Assembly: GCA_963732595.1 (NCBI GenBank)
Contig: CAVSZZ010000002.1
Span: 2,426,258 to 2,490,257 of the forward strand
DNA: 64,000 nt
DNA from: JAFGXF01 sp963732595
GTDB lineage: Bacteria > Chloroflexota > Anaerolineae > Anaerolineales > Anaerolineaceae
Direction of reading: 5' to 3'
Of this stretch, positions 39,493 to 48,913 are shown piece after piece. A model generated the notes under the pieces. That model worked only from the letters and a program-made list of their open reading frames with translations, did not search any database and was not told where the DNA came from. How positions within the stretch are numbered: the stretch's first letter is position 1; the number at the start of each line of letters is the position of its first letter. The translations under genes and the position numbers were made by a program.

Positions 39493-39521
39493 TCGACACG
39501 GAATTACCTTCATGCTAAAAT
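39493..39521 (+). promoter_or_regulatory. Promoter at the start of the NUDIX gene
   Basis: TCGACA (39493-39498), 17-bp spacer, extended -10 TGCTAAAAT (TAAAAT at 39516-39521). It overlaps the first possible ATG (39520), so translation would have to start at 39532 or 39535 on a nearly leaderless message. Confidence 0.5.
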
Positions 39522-40197
39522 GACAAACGTGATGATGGCAAAAATTCCAGAACAACCGAACTCAACGTGGATGACTTGGGCGCAGGAGATACGTGCAATC
39601 GGACAAACCGGCTTATATTTTTCCAAAACAGTAAAACAAAGTGAAATTAGTGCGGTGTTCGATCAACAACGGTATTCGCGTTTAGTGGAACTGAGTGCCG
39701 AAATTATCGAGAAACACAGCGATATTTCAAAAACCACCTTGCTCAATTCATTTACCAGGGAAGCCGGATATATAACGCCCAAGATCGATGTTAGAGCTGC
39801 TATCTTTGATGTTAATAAAATCCTGCTTGTATTAGATAGGAAAGACCAAACGTGGTCGATGCCAGGCGGGTATGCAGATATCAATGAACCTCCTTCAAAG
39901 ATGGTGGAGCGGGAAGTGCTTGAGGAAAGCGGCATCATTGCGAAGGCGGTAAGGATCGTCGGGATTTATGAATCCAACCGGGACCGGAAACCACTTTCGG
40001 TATTTTATGCTTACCGGATCATCTTCCTATGCAGAATGATTGGAGGAGAACCGCGAGGCAGTGAAGAAACGTCTTCAGTAATTTTCTTCCCTATTGATCA
40101 GCTGCCAAAGTTGGCTGGTCCACGGACAAACTCGTTTCATGTTGCGGAAGCCTTTCAACATCATATTAACCCTGACAGACCAGCTTATTTTGAGTGA
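39520..40197 (+). CDS. NUDIX hydrolase with N-terminal NUDIX-associated domain
   Basis: Hydrolyses a nucleoside diphosphate linked to another moiety. 225 residues. An N-terminal helical domain (WMTWAQEIRAIGQTGLYFSKTV...RYSRLVELSAEII) typical of the ADP-ribose-type NUDIX_N group precedes the catalytic Nudix box GGYADINEPPSKMVEREVLEESGI. The first ATG lies inside a promoter-like -10, so Met5 or Met6 (39532/39535) may be the real start. Followed 6 bp later by ssnA. Confidence 0.9.
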   Translation: MTNVMMAKIPEQPNSTWMTWAQEIRAIGQTGLYFSKTVKQSEISAVFDQQRYSRLVELSAEIIEKHSDISKTTLLNSFTREAGYITPKIDVRAAIFDVNKILLVLDRKDQTWSMPGGYADINEPPSKMVEREVLEESGIIAKAVRIVGIYESNRDRKPLSVFYAYRIIFLCRMIGGEPRGSEETSSVIFFPIDQLPKLAGPRTNSFHVAEAFQHHINPDRPAYFE

Positions 40198-40203
40198 GAA
40201 AAA

Positions 40204-41358
40204 ATGCTAATTACCAATGCGTCCATTGTCACATGGGAAGAGTCAAACAAGATTATCGAGAATGGGGCCATTGCCATTCATGATGGAGCTATCCTGGAGA
40301 CCGGGCCAGATTCTGACTTGAAGCGGAAGTATGCCGATGAGGATGTGCTGGATGCGCATGGGAGCTATGTCATGCCGGGAAATATCTGTGCACATACCCA
40401 TTTTTATGGCGCCTTTGCACGCGGGATGGCAATTCCGGGGGAAGCTCCCAAAGGATTTGTTGAGATCTTGGAAAAATTATGGTGGCCCCTGGATAGATCG
40501 CTCGGTATGGAAGCGATTAAGTATTCAGCACTGGTCTGCCAGGTCGATGCCATCCGGCATGGCACAACCACGTTGATCGATCACCATGCCTCGCCCAATG
40601 CATTGGAAGGCTCTCTGGATGAGATCCGTAAAACAGTTGAAGCCTCAGGTTTAAGGGTTGCCCTGTCGTACGAGGTGACCGACCGGGATGGAATGGAAAA
40701 AGCAGAAGCTGGTATTGCCGAGAATGCCAGGTTCATTCACTCATTAATCGATCGGCCAGATCCACACCTGAGGGCAACTTTTGGTCTGCATGCCAGCTTG
40801 ACTTTAAGCGATGAGACACTTAAGAAAGCGCGAAAATCATGCCCGGATGATATCGGGATGCATATTCATGTGGCTGAAGGCCTGGCAGATGAGGAAGATA
40901 GCCTGAGAAAAACAAAAATGCGCGTAGCCAATCGGTTAAATCGGCACGGGATATTGAATGAACATGCGATTTTGGCCCATGCGGTGCATGTAGACGATGA
41001 GGAAATGGATCTCATCAACCGGTCAGGAGCCTGGGTGACCCACCAGCCACGCTCAAACATGAATAATGCGGTGGGATTACCTCGAATCGAAAAAATGATG
41101 GAGATGGGAATAAAGGTTGGCCTGGGAAATGATGGCTTTTCAAATGCCATGTGGGAGGAGTGGAAAGCCGCTTACCTCAGTGCACATCGAAAGGCCATTG
41201 GTGATGATCGGATCGCCCAGCGGATCGCTATCTGGAATGATATGGGCAGCATCCAACAGCTCCCGGTGCTTGAGTCGGCACAGAGCGCACTGCTCGCGGT
41301 AGGCGTCAATGACCCTCTCCCGGAAAATCCTCTGATGGAGGCGTACCTTAACGGTTGA
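40204..41358 (+). CDS. ssnA: Amidohydrolase SsnA-like, truncated at the 41.18-kb junction
   Basis: Metal-dependent amidohydrolase. VMPGNICAHTHFYGAFARGM carries the HxH metal site; HHASPNALEGSL is typical of SsnA; later HVAEG, ILAHAVHVDDEEM and LGNDGFSNAMWEEWKAAYL follow. Homology stops at about 41,180; the remaining frame to 41,358 is simply the antisense of an HNH gene. A full SsnA has about 440 residues with a C-terminal beta domain, missing here. Cut by the junction rather than by a stop codon. It follows the NUDIX gene closely. Confidence 0.85.
   Translation: MLITNASIVTWEESNKIIENGAIAIHDGAILETGPDSDLKRKYADEDVLDAHGSYVMPGNICAHTHFYGAFARGMAIPGEAPKGFVEILEKLWWPLDRSLGMEAIKYSALVCQVDAIRHGTTTLIDHHASPNALEGSLDEIRKTVEASGLRVALSYEVTDRDGMEKAEAGIAENARFIHSLIDRPDPHLRATFGLHASLTLSDETLKKARKSCPDDIGMHIHVAEGLADEEDSLRKTKMRVANRLNRHGILNEHAILAHAVHVDDEEMDLINRSGAWVTHQPRSNMNNAVGLPRIEKMMEMGIKVGLGNDGFSNAMWEEWKAAYLSAHRKAIGDDRIAQRIAIWNDMGSIQQLPVLESAQSALLAVGVNDPLPENPLMEAYLNG
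41175..41190. other. Junction between left (housekeeping) and right (defence-island) DNA
   Basis: Up to about 41,180 the plus strand encodes SsnA; from about 41,184 the minus strand encodes an HNH nuclease whose C-terminus is missing from the same point. Both families lose their match within about ten bases (CTCAGTGCACA). Gene content, strand bias and base composition change here. Confidence 0.7.
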
Positions 41359-41876
41359 AGTAACATCGATTCGCCGCGCATCGAGCACCAGCGTCTACAA
41401 ATAATGATAAATCAGACGAACCATTAAGCTTCATGAACTGTTCGTCATCAGCCTCAACTATGACACTGGAAGAAATGGGGTCATCCCTTTATTATGTAAA
41501 CAGGCCAGACCGCAAAATATCTACCCGGAACAGGACTAAAAAAATATATCAGTGGTACATTGTCACGCATTGCATTGAGAAGCCACACATTATCCCTATG
41601 AGTTGGATCATTACCACGATAGTGATATTTAATCAGGCCATCCTTCCCTACACTATCATCATAGAGGCTTTCAGATGTTGTCGTTATAGAAAGTGGATAT
41701 TCTGACATAATTTTCGGTTTCCATATGCCAGATGGCCCTAGTAATGTAATGCGGTGTCCATCAACCTCTAAACCAGTGGCGAGCATTTCTCTTGGTAGCA
41801 CATCGCCATGGATGGCGACCTGTTCATGAAGCCAGTTAAAGGCTGCGGTGCGGTATTTGGTATCTGATATATTCAT
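41185..41876 (-). pseudogene. HNH endonuclease, 3'-truncated and frameshifted
   Basis: Restriction-type HNH protein. N-terminal part AAFNWLHEQVAIHGDVLPREML, LGPSGIWKPKIM, HRDNVWLLNAMRDNVPLIYF and AVWPVYII; a shift near 41,485 (DDPISSSVIVEADDEQF), a second near 41,390, then VRLHQRIFRERVIDAYREQCALC and HIIPDSDPLGDPIITNGLSMC. The first His of HNH and the CxxC-like Cys are present, but the final HH pair is lost at the junction. Last of four nuclease-type genes downstream of hsdS. Confidence 0.8.
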
Positions 41877-41884
41877 AAGAATAC

Positions 41885-43150
41885 TTAATCTCTTCCCATC
41901 GCCAGATCAAGAAACGGCTTTAAGGCCAGTATCGATTCCACAAACAGATTAATCGATTTAGAACTGCTTATGGTTTTGCATTTGTCATAAGAAAATTCAA
42001 CACCAACTTGAATTTGCAGGTTTGATTTTTTATTGCGCATGACATCAAAAGCGGCATTCAACCATTGGTGTTGTTGTTTCACAGGGTTGTTCCCTCCGGT
42101 TTTAAATGCGGTCCTCAAATCAAATTCCAATTCGGCATCTACACTCGGGATCGTATCCCGTTGGCTTTTATAATGCCGCTGCACAATTCTTATGAATGGC
42201 CTGGCGCCGGATTCAATTTTAATTACCGGCTGCAAGTTCTGGACCATGTTAAGCAGTACTGTGCTGAAAGAACTTATGTCATTTTTGAAAATATTATTGA
42301 ATATATCTCTTTTTACGCCATGGGGAATTGTAATTGAAACACCCGCATCAGTATTACGGATGCCTAAAGTGACATGCGGATAGTGCGTAAATGCTTGAGC
42401 GCCATGTGCTTCAATTATGTTTATAAAATCCCAAACTGCGTACCCTTTCTGGCCGGTAATTGCACCCCTGCCCATTGAATGCGGGTCAAGCCCCATTTCT
42501 TTAATTAGCTTTTTGTTGGCTTTCAGCTCTACCATAAGCAGCTTCAGCAATCTCTTCGCTTCCGGGTATGAATAGGGATTGTCATTGTTAAAATGTATAC
42601 CGGTGAACCTGGTCAATGTACCTTCTTTTAGAGATTCATTTTTTATCATTTTTGCCTCTGCTACCTCAAAATATCCGGTAAACTCTTTTGCCCATATTGA
42701 TTTTTGTATATGTGTATAGCCCCATTCGTAGATTTCACTCCATGTTTTGATGAATGAATGCGCGGGGAGCTTCGAGTCATTATTATCCGTATTGATAACC
42801 AGCAACTGTATATCCTCATAACCGCGGTTCTTCAGGGTATTGATATGCCTGTTCAATTGATTTTCTGAAACCTTTGATGCGACTTTACTTTCGATGATAA
42901 GTATCCAGCCATCTTCTGTATATATACAGGCGTCCGGCAGGCCCTTGCGGATGGCTTCGTCCTCTGATTCTTCAAGCTGGTCCGGTAATGACTGCTCTAT
43001 TACATGTATTTTTTCTTTTTTGGCAATTGAATGGCCGGTAGTCCATTTTATAAAATCGCGCAGAAGATACTGGTCCTGGGCGATGCTGGAGACAAGGGCG
43101 TGGGTTAGGCGGTTTTCAGGTTGGGAATACTGGTCGAAGATATTGCGCAT
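41885..43150 (-). CDS. PD-(D/E)XK nuclease-like protein
   Basis: 421 residues. An N-terminal nuclease core is suggested by GLPDACIYTEDGWILIIESKVASKVSENQL: Asp, then Glu-Ser-Lys, the PD-(D/E)XK pattern, with a following Gln. The rest is a large alpha/beta region of unknown type. 3 bp after the HhH-nuclease gene and 8 bp before the HNH gene, so all three are probably co-transcribed with hsdR. Likely defence-related, but the target is unknown. Confidence 0.75.
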   Translation of the reverse strand: MRNIFDQYSQPENRLTHALVSSIAQDQYLLRDFIKWTTGHSIAKKEKIHVIEQSLPDQLEESEDEAIRKGLPDACIYTEDGWILIIESKVASKVSENQLNRHINTLKNRGYEDIQLLVINTDNNDSKLPAHSFIKTWSEIYEWGYTHIQKSIWAKEFTGYFEVAEAKMIKNESLKEGTLTRFTGIHFNNDNPYSYPEAKRLLKLLMVELKANKKLIKEMGLDPHSMGRGAITGQKGYAVWDFINIIEAHGAQAFTHYPHVTLGIRNTDAGVSITIPHGVKRDIFNNIFKNDISSFSTVLLNMVQNLQPVIKIESGARPFIRIVQRHYKSQRDTIPSVDAELEFDLRTAFKTGGNNPVKQQHQWLNAAFDVMRNKKSNLQIQVGVEFSYDKCKTISSSKSINLFVESILALKPFLDLAMGRD

Positions 43151-43153
43151 GGC

Positions 43154-44236
43154 TTAGAAACTCTGCGGCACAAGGCCAAGCCTGTTTATTGTTTCATTAA
43201 CAAATGCAAGAGAATCGTACACCCTCAATACTTCCTCATAATCCCAATATTTGATTTTCTTACTGAGACTAACTACATCAGCTGAATGTTTTTTAATTTT
43301 TTCAAGCTGTTCAATATCGGAAACCGCGACAACACCTTGAACTGCCGGGTTATTGAGAGCTTTCAAGAGGTTGACAATTAGGCTGTCGATAGAGCCTTTT
43401 GTCTGAACCTCGAACACATATAATATCCTTCCCATATTCCCTACTTTCATTTCCCATACCGTATCAACCTTAGAGCCTTCCGCAACCTTCTGTTCCGTCC
43501 GAGCATCAAAACCAAGGAACGCACCAATTTCTTCGAGTTTATCTCTAATATCATTATGCTTGAATACGTTGACATCGGGTTTTTCTTTTTCAGTTATATC
43601 AGGCTTTTCGTCTTCGCCTTCCTTTTCTTTCTCAGGCGAGATCTGCAGCTCATCCCACATAAAATAATCGACGACTAACAGATCGGCCTCTTCAACGCCC
43701 TCCTCCCTCATAATCAACAGAATCTCTTTTGCGATAGCACACAGATCCCTGTATTTCTCACCTGTGATCTGGTAATCATATTTTGGTATAGCCTCTATAC
43801 CCAGGTATTGAAATGCGTTATTTGCTTTTCTGTTCCAGATCATACATTGATCGGGATGGACATGGCACAGCAATTCGCTTACCATTGCAGGGCCCAATCC
43901 CTTGATTTTCATACGGAAGGTATCCCATCTCTTTTCAAGAGGTTCACCGGACCAGAGCAGTTCGGCCAACTGTTTTCTCAACGTATCAAAACCATTATCG
44001 TTAATTATTTTATCAGCCACATATTGCTTGTTCCCCCAAATAAGCATGGCCCAGAGTTTCGACAAATACTCGGCGAATTCTTCCTCTGTCATTTTTAGAA
44101 TTTTTTCTTTGGTGTAGCCCTGGTAAAAAGATTTGCGAGCTTTCCTTTCTTCGATGTCATTAAAGTAATGATCTTTGTTTTTAATCTGGTTTTGTTTATA
44201 CTGTTGGATGTGACTCTTGAGGAGGGTAGTATTCAT
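43154..44236 (-). CDS. Predicted nuclease with helix-hairpin-helix and PD-(D/E)XK-like C-terminus
   Basis: 360 residues. Middle: MKIKGLGPAMVSELLCHVHPDQCMIWNRKANNAF, a helix-hairpin-helix of the type seen in some restriction proteins. An acidic linker (PEKEKEGEDEKPDITEKEK) follows, then a C-terminal domain with GSKVDTVWEMKVGN and LYVFEVQTKG (Asp, Glu-x-Gln), a degenerate or variant PD-(D/E)XK site (EVQTK). No methyltransferase motif. It starts about 67 bp after hsdR. Confidence 0.7.
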   Translation of the reverse strand: MNTTLLKSHIQQYKQNQIKNKDHYFNDIEERKARKSFYQGYTKEKILKMTEEEFAEYLSKLWAMLIWGNKQYVADKIINDNGFDTLRKQLAELLWSGEPLEKRWDTFRMKIKGLGPAMVSELLCHVHPDQCMIWNRKANNAFQYLGIEAIPKYDYQITGEKYRDLCAIAKEILLIMREEGVEEADLLVVDYFMWDELQISPEKEKEGEDEKPDITEKEKPDVNVFKHNDIRDKLEEIGAFLGFDARTEQKVAEGSKVDTVWEMKVGNMGRILYVFEVQTKGSIDSLIVNLLKALNNPAVQGVVAVSDIEQLEKIKKHSADVVSLSKKIKYWDYEEVLRVYDSLAFVNETINRLGLVPQSF

Positions 44237-44302
44237 CTGGTTATACCTTTTTTTATTTAATAATCATATTAATTCTTATCATTATTCACCTAAACAAAAT
44301 TA

Positions 44303-47300
44303 TCACCCCTTCACATCCTCGGCAATCGCCGCGAACTGCTCCAGGGCGGCCTCCCTGCTATACCTTAACTATAACAAGTCCCATCCTCCGCCACCCTCAA
44401 CAAGCCGCTTCTGGAGGAATACCCCGCACTCTCCTCATCGCACAGCAGCTCTGCCTGTTCCATAACGGTCTTGATGGCGGCAGGCTGCTGATCTGGCGGA
44501 TACCCGTACTTTTTAAGCAGGCGCCGGATGATGGTGCGCATCCTGGCCCGCACGCTTTCTTTCAGGTTCCAGTCTATGGTGATATTCTTGCGAATGGCGT
44601 CGGCAAGATCGTGAGCGATCTGCTTGAGTATCTCATCGCCCATGATTGTCACGGCCGCGTCGCTCACGCACAGTGCATCGTAGAAGGCCAGCTCGTCCTC
44701 GCTCAGGCCCAGGGCCTCACCACGCCGTGTTGAGGCATCTATGTCCTGCGCCATTTTGATAAGCTCTTCTATTATCTCAATATTGGTAATTCCCTGGTTT
44801 ATGTACCTCTGCAGGGCCTCTTTCAGACGATCCGAGAACTTTTTTGATTCAACGAGCTGTTTCCGGGACATGAATTTGATCTTTCCCTCTATGAGCCGTT
44901 TCAGCAGTTCAGCGGCGAGGTTCTTCTGCTTGAGCCCCCGCATCTCCTCCAGGAACTTCTCGGAAAGAATGGACAATTCGGGCCTGTCGATGTGAAGGGC
45001 CTCGAACACGTCGATGACCTCTTCGGATATAATGGACTTCGACACCAGCTGGTTAACCGCAAACTCGATGTCTTCACGGGTCTTGCCGGTCTTCTTGAAT
45101 ATGTTCTCCTGCCGTATCTTGATGACGCTGGCCTTCACTGCCTTGAAGAAGCCAATCTCCAATGCCACGGCCTTTGCCTCGGATGACGTGGCACAGAGGG
45201 AATGGGCCTTTTCAAGCTCCGCCGTAGTCTTGAGGAAAGCCAGCTCCTGGTCTTTTACCAGGCCCATGATGAAGTTCACGGCGTCTATGATCACCTGCAT
45301 CCGCCGCGCAGGGCTGCCGCTTATAAAACCGGAATAATCGAACTTGTGTAAAATGCCTTTGATGATTTCATACTTCTCCCGCATGACCGCCACGGCCCGG
45401 GAGGTGTCGATGCCTGCTGTATCGCGGTCCGATTCCGTGTACTGGGCCAGGGCCTGTTTCAGGTAATAGGCTATGCCCAGGTAATCGACGACAAGACCGC
45501 CCTCCTTGTCTTCAAAGACCCTGTTGACCCGCGCGATGGCCTGCATAAGGGTGTGCCCCCGCATGGGCTTGTCCAGGTACATTGTATCGAGAGAAGGCAC
45601 GTCGAACCCGGTAAGCCACATGTCGCGCACGATGACGATCTTGAGGTCATCCTCCACCTTCTTCATGCGCTTGGCCATCTCCTCGCGCTTCTGCTTGGTG
45701 CGCACATGGGGCCTATACCGCTCCGGATCGCTGGCGGAGCCGGTCATGACCACTTTTATCTTTCCCTTGTCGTCATCATTGCTGTGCCACAGGGGCCGGA
45801 GCTTCACTATCTCCTCATACAGGGCAACGGCAATGCGGCGCGACATGACCACGATCATGGCCTTGCCGAAATGGTCCTTTTCGCGCGTCTCGTAGTGGTC
45901 AACGATGTCCTTTGCCAGCTCCCGGATACGGCTATCGGCCCCTACCACGGCTTCCATCCGCGCCCATTTGGTCTTCAGCCTGTCCTTGTAGGTTTCTTCC
46001 TGGTACTCGGTTATCTCCTCGAACTCGTCGTCAAGGAAGGATTCAGCCTCATCGTCAATGGAAAGCTTGATGATTCTGCTTTCATAGTAGATGCGCACCG
46101 TGGATTTGTCTTCCACGGAGCGGGTCATGTCATAGATGTCGATATAATCGCCGAAGACCGCCCTGGTGCTTTTGTCCTCCAGGTCGATGGGGGTGCCGGT
46201 AAAGCCTATAAATGAAGCATTGGGAAGGGCGTCGCGCATATACTTGGCGTACCCGAACTTCACTTCCGATGCGTCCCTCCCCTTCACAATGCGCACCTCT
46301 GCGCTGAAGCCGTACTGGCTCCGGTGCGCCTCGTCCGCTATGACGATAACGTTTGTCCGGTCCGTAAGCAGGGGAAAAGTGTCCTCCTCTTCAAAGGGCG
46401 AAAACTTCTGTATGGTGGTGAAGATGATGCCGCCCGATTCAACGGAAAGAAGCTCACGGAGCTCCGCCCTTGTCTGAGCCTGTTTGGGCGCCTGCCGCAG
46501 CAGGCCGGCAGATTTACCGAAGGTGCCGAAAAGCTGGTCATCCAGGTCGTTCCGGTCGGTAAGAACAATGATGGTAGGATTGTTCATGGCCAGCACCAGC
46601 TTGGCCGTGTAAAATACCATGGTAAGGCTTTTCCCCGACCCCTGGGTATGCCACACCACGCCGATCCGCCGGTCGCCCCTGGCGGCAACGGCCTTTTCAG
46701 TGTTTTCCAGCGCCCTGTTTACCGCATGGTACTGGTGGTACCCGGCGAGGATCTTGACGATCTCCTTGCCGTCGTCCTGAAACAGGAGAAAGTGCTTTAT
46801 GATGTCGAGAAAACGCTCCCTGGTGAACATCCCCTTTATGAGGGTGGCAAGCTGGGGTTCCGCAAGGGACCGTATCTGCCCCCCCTCATCGGCCCGCCAC
46901 GACATGAAGCGCTCATAGTTCGAGGTTATGGTGCCCGCCTTTGCAAGAAGGCCGTCGCTGATGACACTGAAACTGTTATACACAAAGAGGGAGGGTATTT
47001 CTGGATATAGGTCTGTATCTGTTTAAAGGCCTTTTCGTCGTTGGCTTCTTCGCTGGACGCGCTCTTTAACTCGAATACGACAAGGGGAATGCCGTTCAGG
47101 AAGATGACGATGTCGGGCCGCCGGTTATGGCTGTTTTCTATGACCGTAAACTGATGAACCGCCGCCCAGTTGTTGTTCTCGGGATTATCAAAATCAAAGA
47201 GCCATGCTTTATCTGTCTTGACGCTCCCGTCCGGCCGCTTGTACTGCACGTCAATGCCGTCGGTGATCATCTTCTGGACATTGCGGTTGTTCACTATAAG

Positions 47301-47543
47301 CGAGGGATGTTCCGGTATGGTAATTTTTCGCAGGGCCTCTTCGATTGCCCCGGCAGGTATCTTTTTGTTTATTGTTACAAGGGCATCACGGAGCCGGTTT
47401 TCCAGTATCGGGGAGGCGTAATCCCTGCGCTCGGGTTTGTCTCCGTCAAGGGCGATGTCGGGACCGAAGATTATCTCGTATCCGAGGTCCTTGAACCACT
47501 CAAGCGCGGCGTGTTCGAGCTGGTATTCGGTGAAGTTATGCAT
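44303..47543 (-). CDS. hsdR: Type I restriction enzyme subunit R (two frameshifts)
   Basis: Motor and nuclease subunit. The N-terminal piece from 47543 (MHNFTEYQLEHAALEWFKDLGYE) has the nuclease core PDIVIFLNGIPLVVFELKSA (PD...ExK). A shift near 46,975 leads to the helicase: VVWHTQGSGKSLTMVF (Walker A), VIADEAHRSQYG (DEAH), FIGFTGTPI, DMWLTGFDVPSLDTMYLDKPM and QAIARVNR. The main frame stops at 44365, but the next frame gives RYSREAALEQFAAIAEDVKG to 44303. The chosen ATG overlaps the hsdS stop by 8 bp. High-GC, unlike the retron genes nearby. Confidence 0.93.
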
Positions 47544-48858
47544 TCTCGTACTCCCGGACTTTTTCGGGAGGCACACGCAATTCGCCGGACATCAGTTTGG
47601 GGAGGAGAGTGTCGCGGAGGGCTACTAAGGCTTTCGATTCTTCATCATTAAATTTTATTTTTTTAAGGAAATCTGAAATGATTGAAGCATAATTTTTCGC
47701 TATTGCTTCATCTGGTTTTATAATTTTTAATGAATCAAAACATGAGGTATTTACTCGCTGACGACCTGAGGTTCCTGACATATTTTTTATCGCATAGGTT
47801 CTAAAATCATCAGTTCTTGCCAAAAAATACGTATATTCAAGAGGCAGTGGAGGTTTACTTCTAAAAATAATGTATTCAGTAGATCCCCAGCCTACTTCTT
47901 TATCATCCAAAAAATCGACAAAAGCTGTTTTTCCATTTTCCAAACAAGGAGTAATTCTTGCTAATAACACATCACCATTTATAAATTTTGTCCCGGATGT
48001 AAATTCTCTTCGCACCCAGTCTTTAACTCTTGCAGATGTTTCTGATAAATTCTTCATTTCAAGATACGGTGAATTTGCTCCCTTCTTAATGCTTCGTGTG
48101 GGATTTACATCAATAATATCAGGTAAATTCACAACCTCCCATCCTTCCGGTATCATCCCCAATTCCGAATCAATCATTACGCCCCCGGAGGATTTGTAGC
48201 CCGCCCCCTGTAGCGGCGGGTTTAAACCCGCCGCTACAGGGGGCGGGAATTCGAATTCCACGAACCATCGGTTGAATATTGCCCGTGCCATCTGCTCCAG
48301 GGTTTTGTTCATCCGGTTGTTCAGCTCGATCTTGTCGTCCAGGGAGGAGAGGATGTCGGCTATGGCGCGTTGTTCGGGGAGGGGTGGGAGGGGGATTTTG
48401 ATATTTCTTAAATCGCGTATAGGTAATTGAGGTTGAGCAGAACCAGATGAATAGTTATTAAATTGTGTTTGAATTTCATTAGACATAAGAGTATAAAACA
48501 AGAAGTTATTAGACATATTCTCTTTTACTCTTATTATCAGCATTTGAGCATTAATCAGGCCAGATTCATATAATCGAGAATTAAAAATTGCCAATTTCCC
48601 GACTCCATTGCCACGAGTAGCTAAAACAATATCACCTCTCTGCAACCTGCCTTTACTTATACTATTATATTTTTCTTCAAATATAAAATCAAGATCTGCA
48701 AAATCAAATTTATTATTTTGGATAATCCTTGTATTAAGAAAAGGATATTTTCCTCTTTTAAATATCTCATTTTTCTTTGGATAGTTTGATGATCTATCAC
48801 CATCAATAATTTCGAGTGGTGCTTCCTTTATTTTAATATATCTCCAGCTTGACAACAT
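47536..48858 (-). CDS. hsdS: Type I restriction-modification specificity subunit S
   Basis: Sequence-recognition subunit. Two target-recognition domains (about 1-150 and 240-390), each followed by a conserved helical spacer; the central one reads PLPPLPEQRAIADILSSLDDKIELNNRMNKTLEQMA and the second ends DEESKALVALRDTLLPKLMSGELRV. After the central spacer sits an in-frame 16-residue insert PPPVAAGLNPPLQGAG encoded by a perfect palindrome (48200-48247). TRD1 is AT-rich. Separated from hsdM by about 7 kb of other genes but adjacent to hsdR. Confidence 0.93.
   Translation of the reverse strand: MLSSWRYIKIKEAPLEIIDGDRSSNYPKKNEIFKRGKYPFLNTRIIQNNKFDFADLDFIFEEKYNSISKGRLQRGDIVLATRGNGVGKLAIFNSRLYESGLINAQMLIIRVKENMSNNFLFYTLMSNEIQTQFNNYSSGSAQPQLPIRDLRNIKIPLPPLPEQRAIADILSSLDDKIELNNRMNKTLEQMARAIFNRWFVEFEFPPPVAAGLNPPLQGAGYKSSGGVMIDSELGMIPEGWEVVNLPDIIDVNPTRSIKKGANSPYLEMKNLSETSARVKDWVRREFTSGTKFINGDVLLARITPCLENGKTAFVDFLDDKEVGWGSTEYIIFRSKPPLPLEYTYFLARTDDFRTYAIKNMSGTSGRQRVNTSCFDSLKIIKPDEAIAKNYASIISDFLKKIKFNDEESKALVALRDTLLPKLMSGELRVPPEKVREYENA
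48200..48247. repeat. Perfect 48-bp palindrome in frame inside hsdS
   Basis: Left half CCCGCCCCCTGTAGCGGCGG plus GTTT; the right half is its exact reverse complement. Read as codons it adds residues to the linker after the first spacer of HsdS without breaking the frame. Confidence 0.92.
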
Positions 48859-48913
48859 CTTAATTACCTTAAATATAACGAAATATTTTTAATTGATAAT
48901 TATTTCATCTGAG

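Noticed and set aside
41140..41358. Genuine novel C-terminus of SsnA
   Set aside because: The last part of that frame is antisense to clear HNH-family codons (HIIPDSDPLGDP), so it is only read-through past the junction.
43154..44236. McrB/McrC-type restriction protein
   Set aside because: No GTPase (Walker) motif and no McrC partner; only an HhH and a PD-(D/E)XK-like end can be seen.
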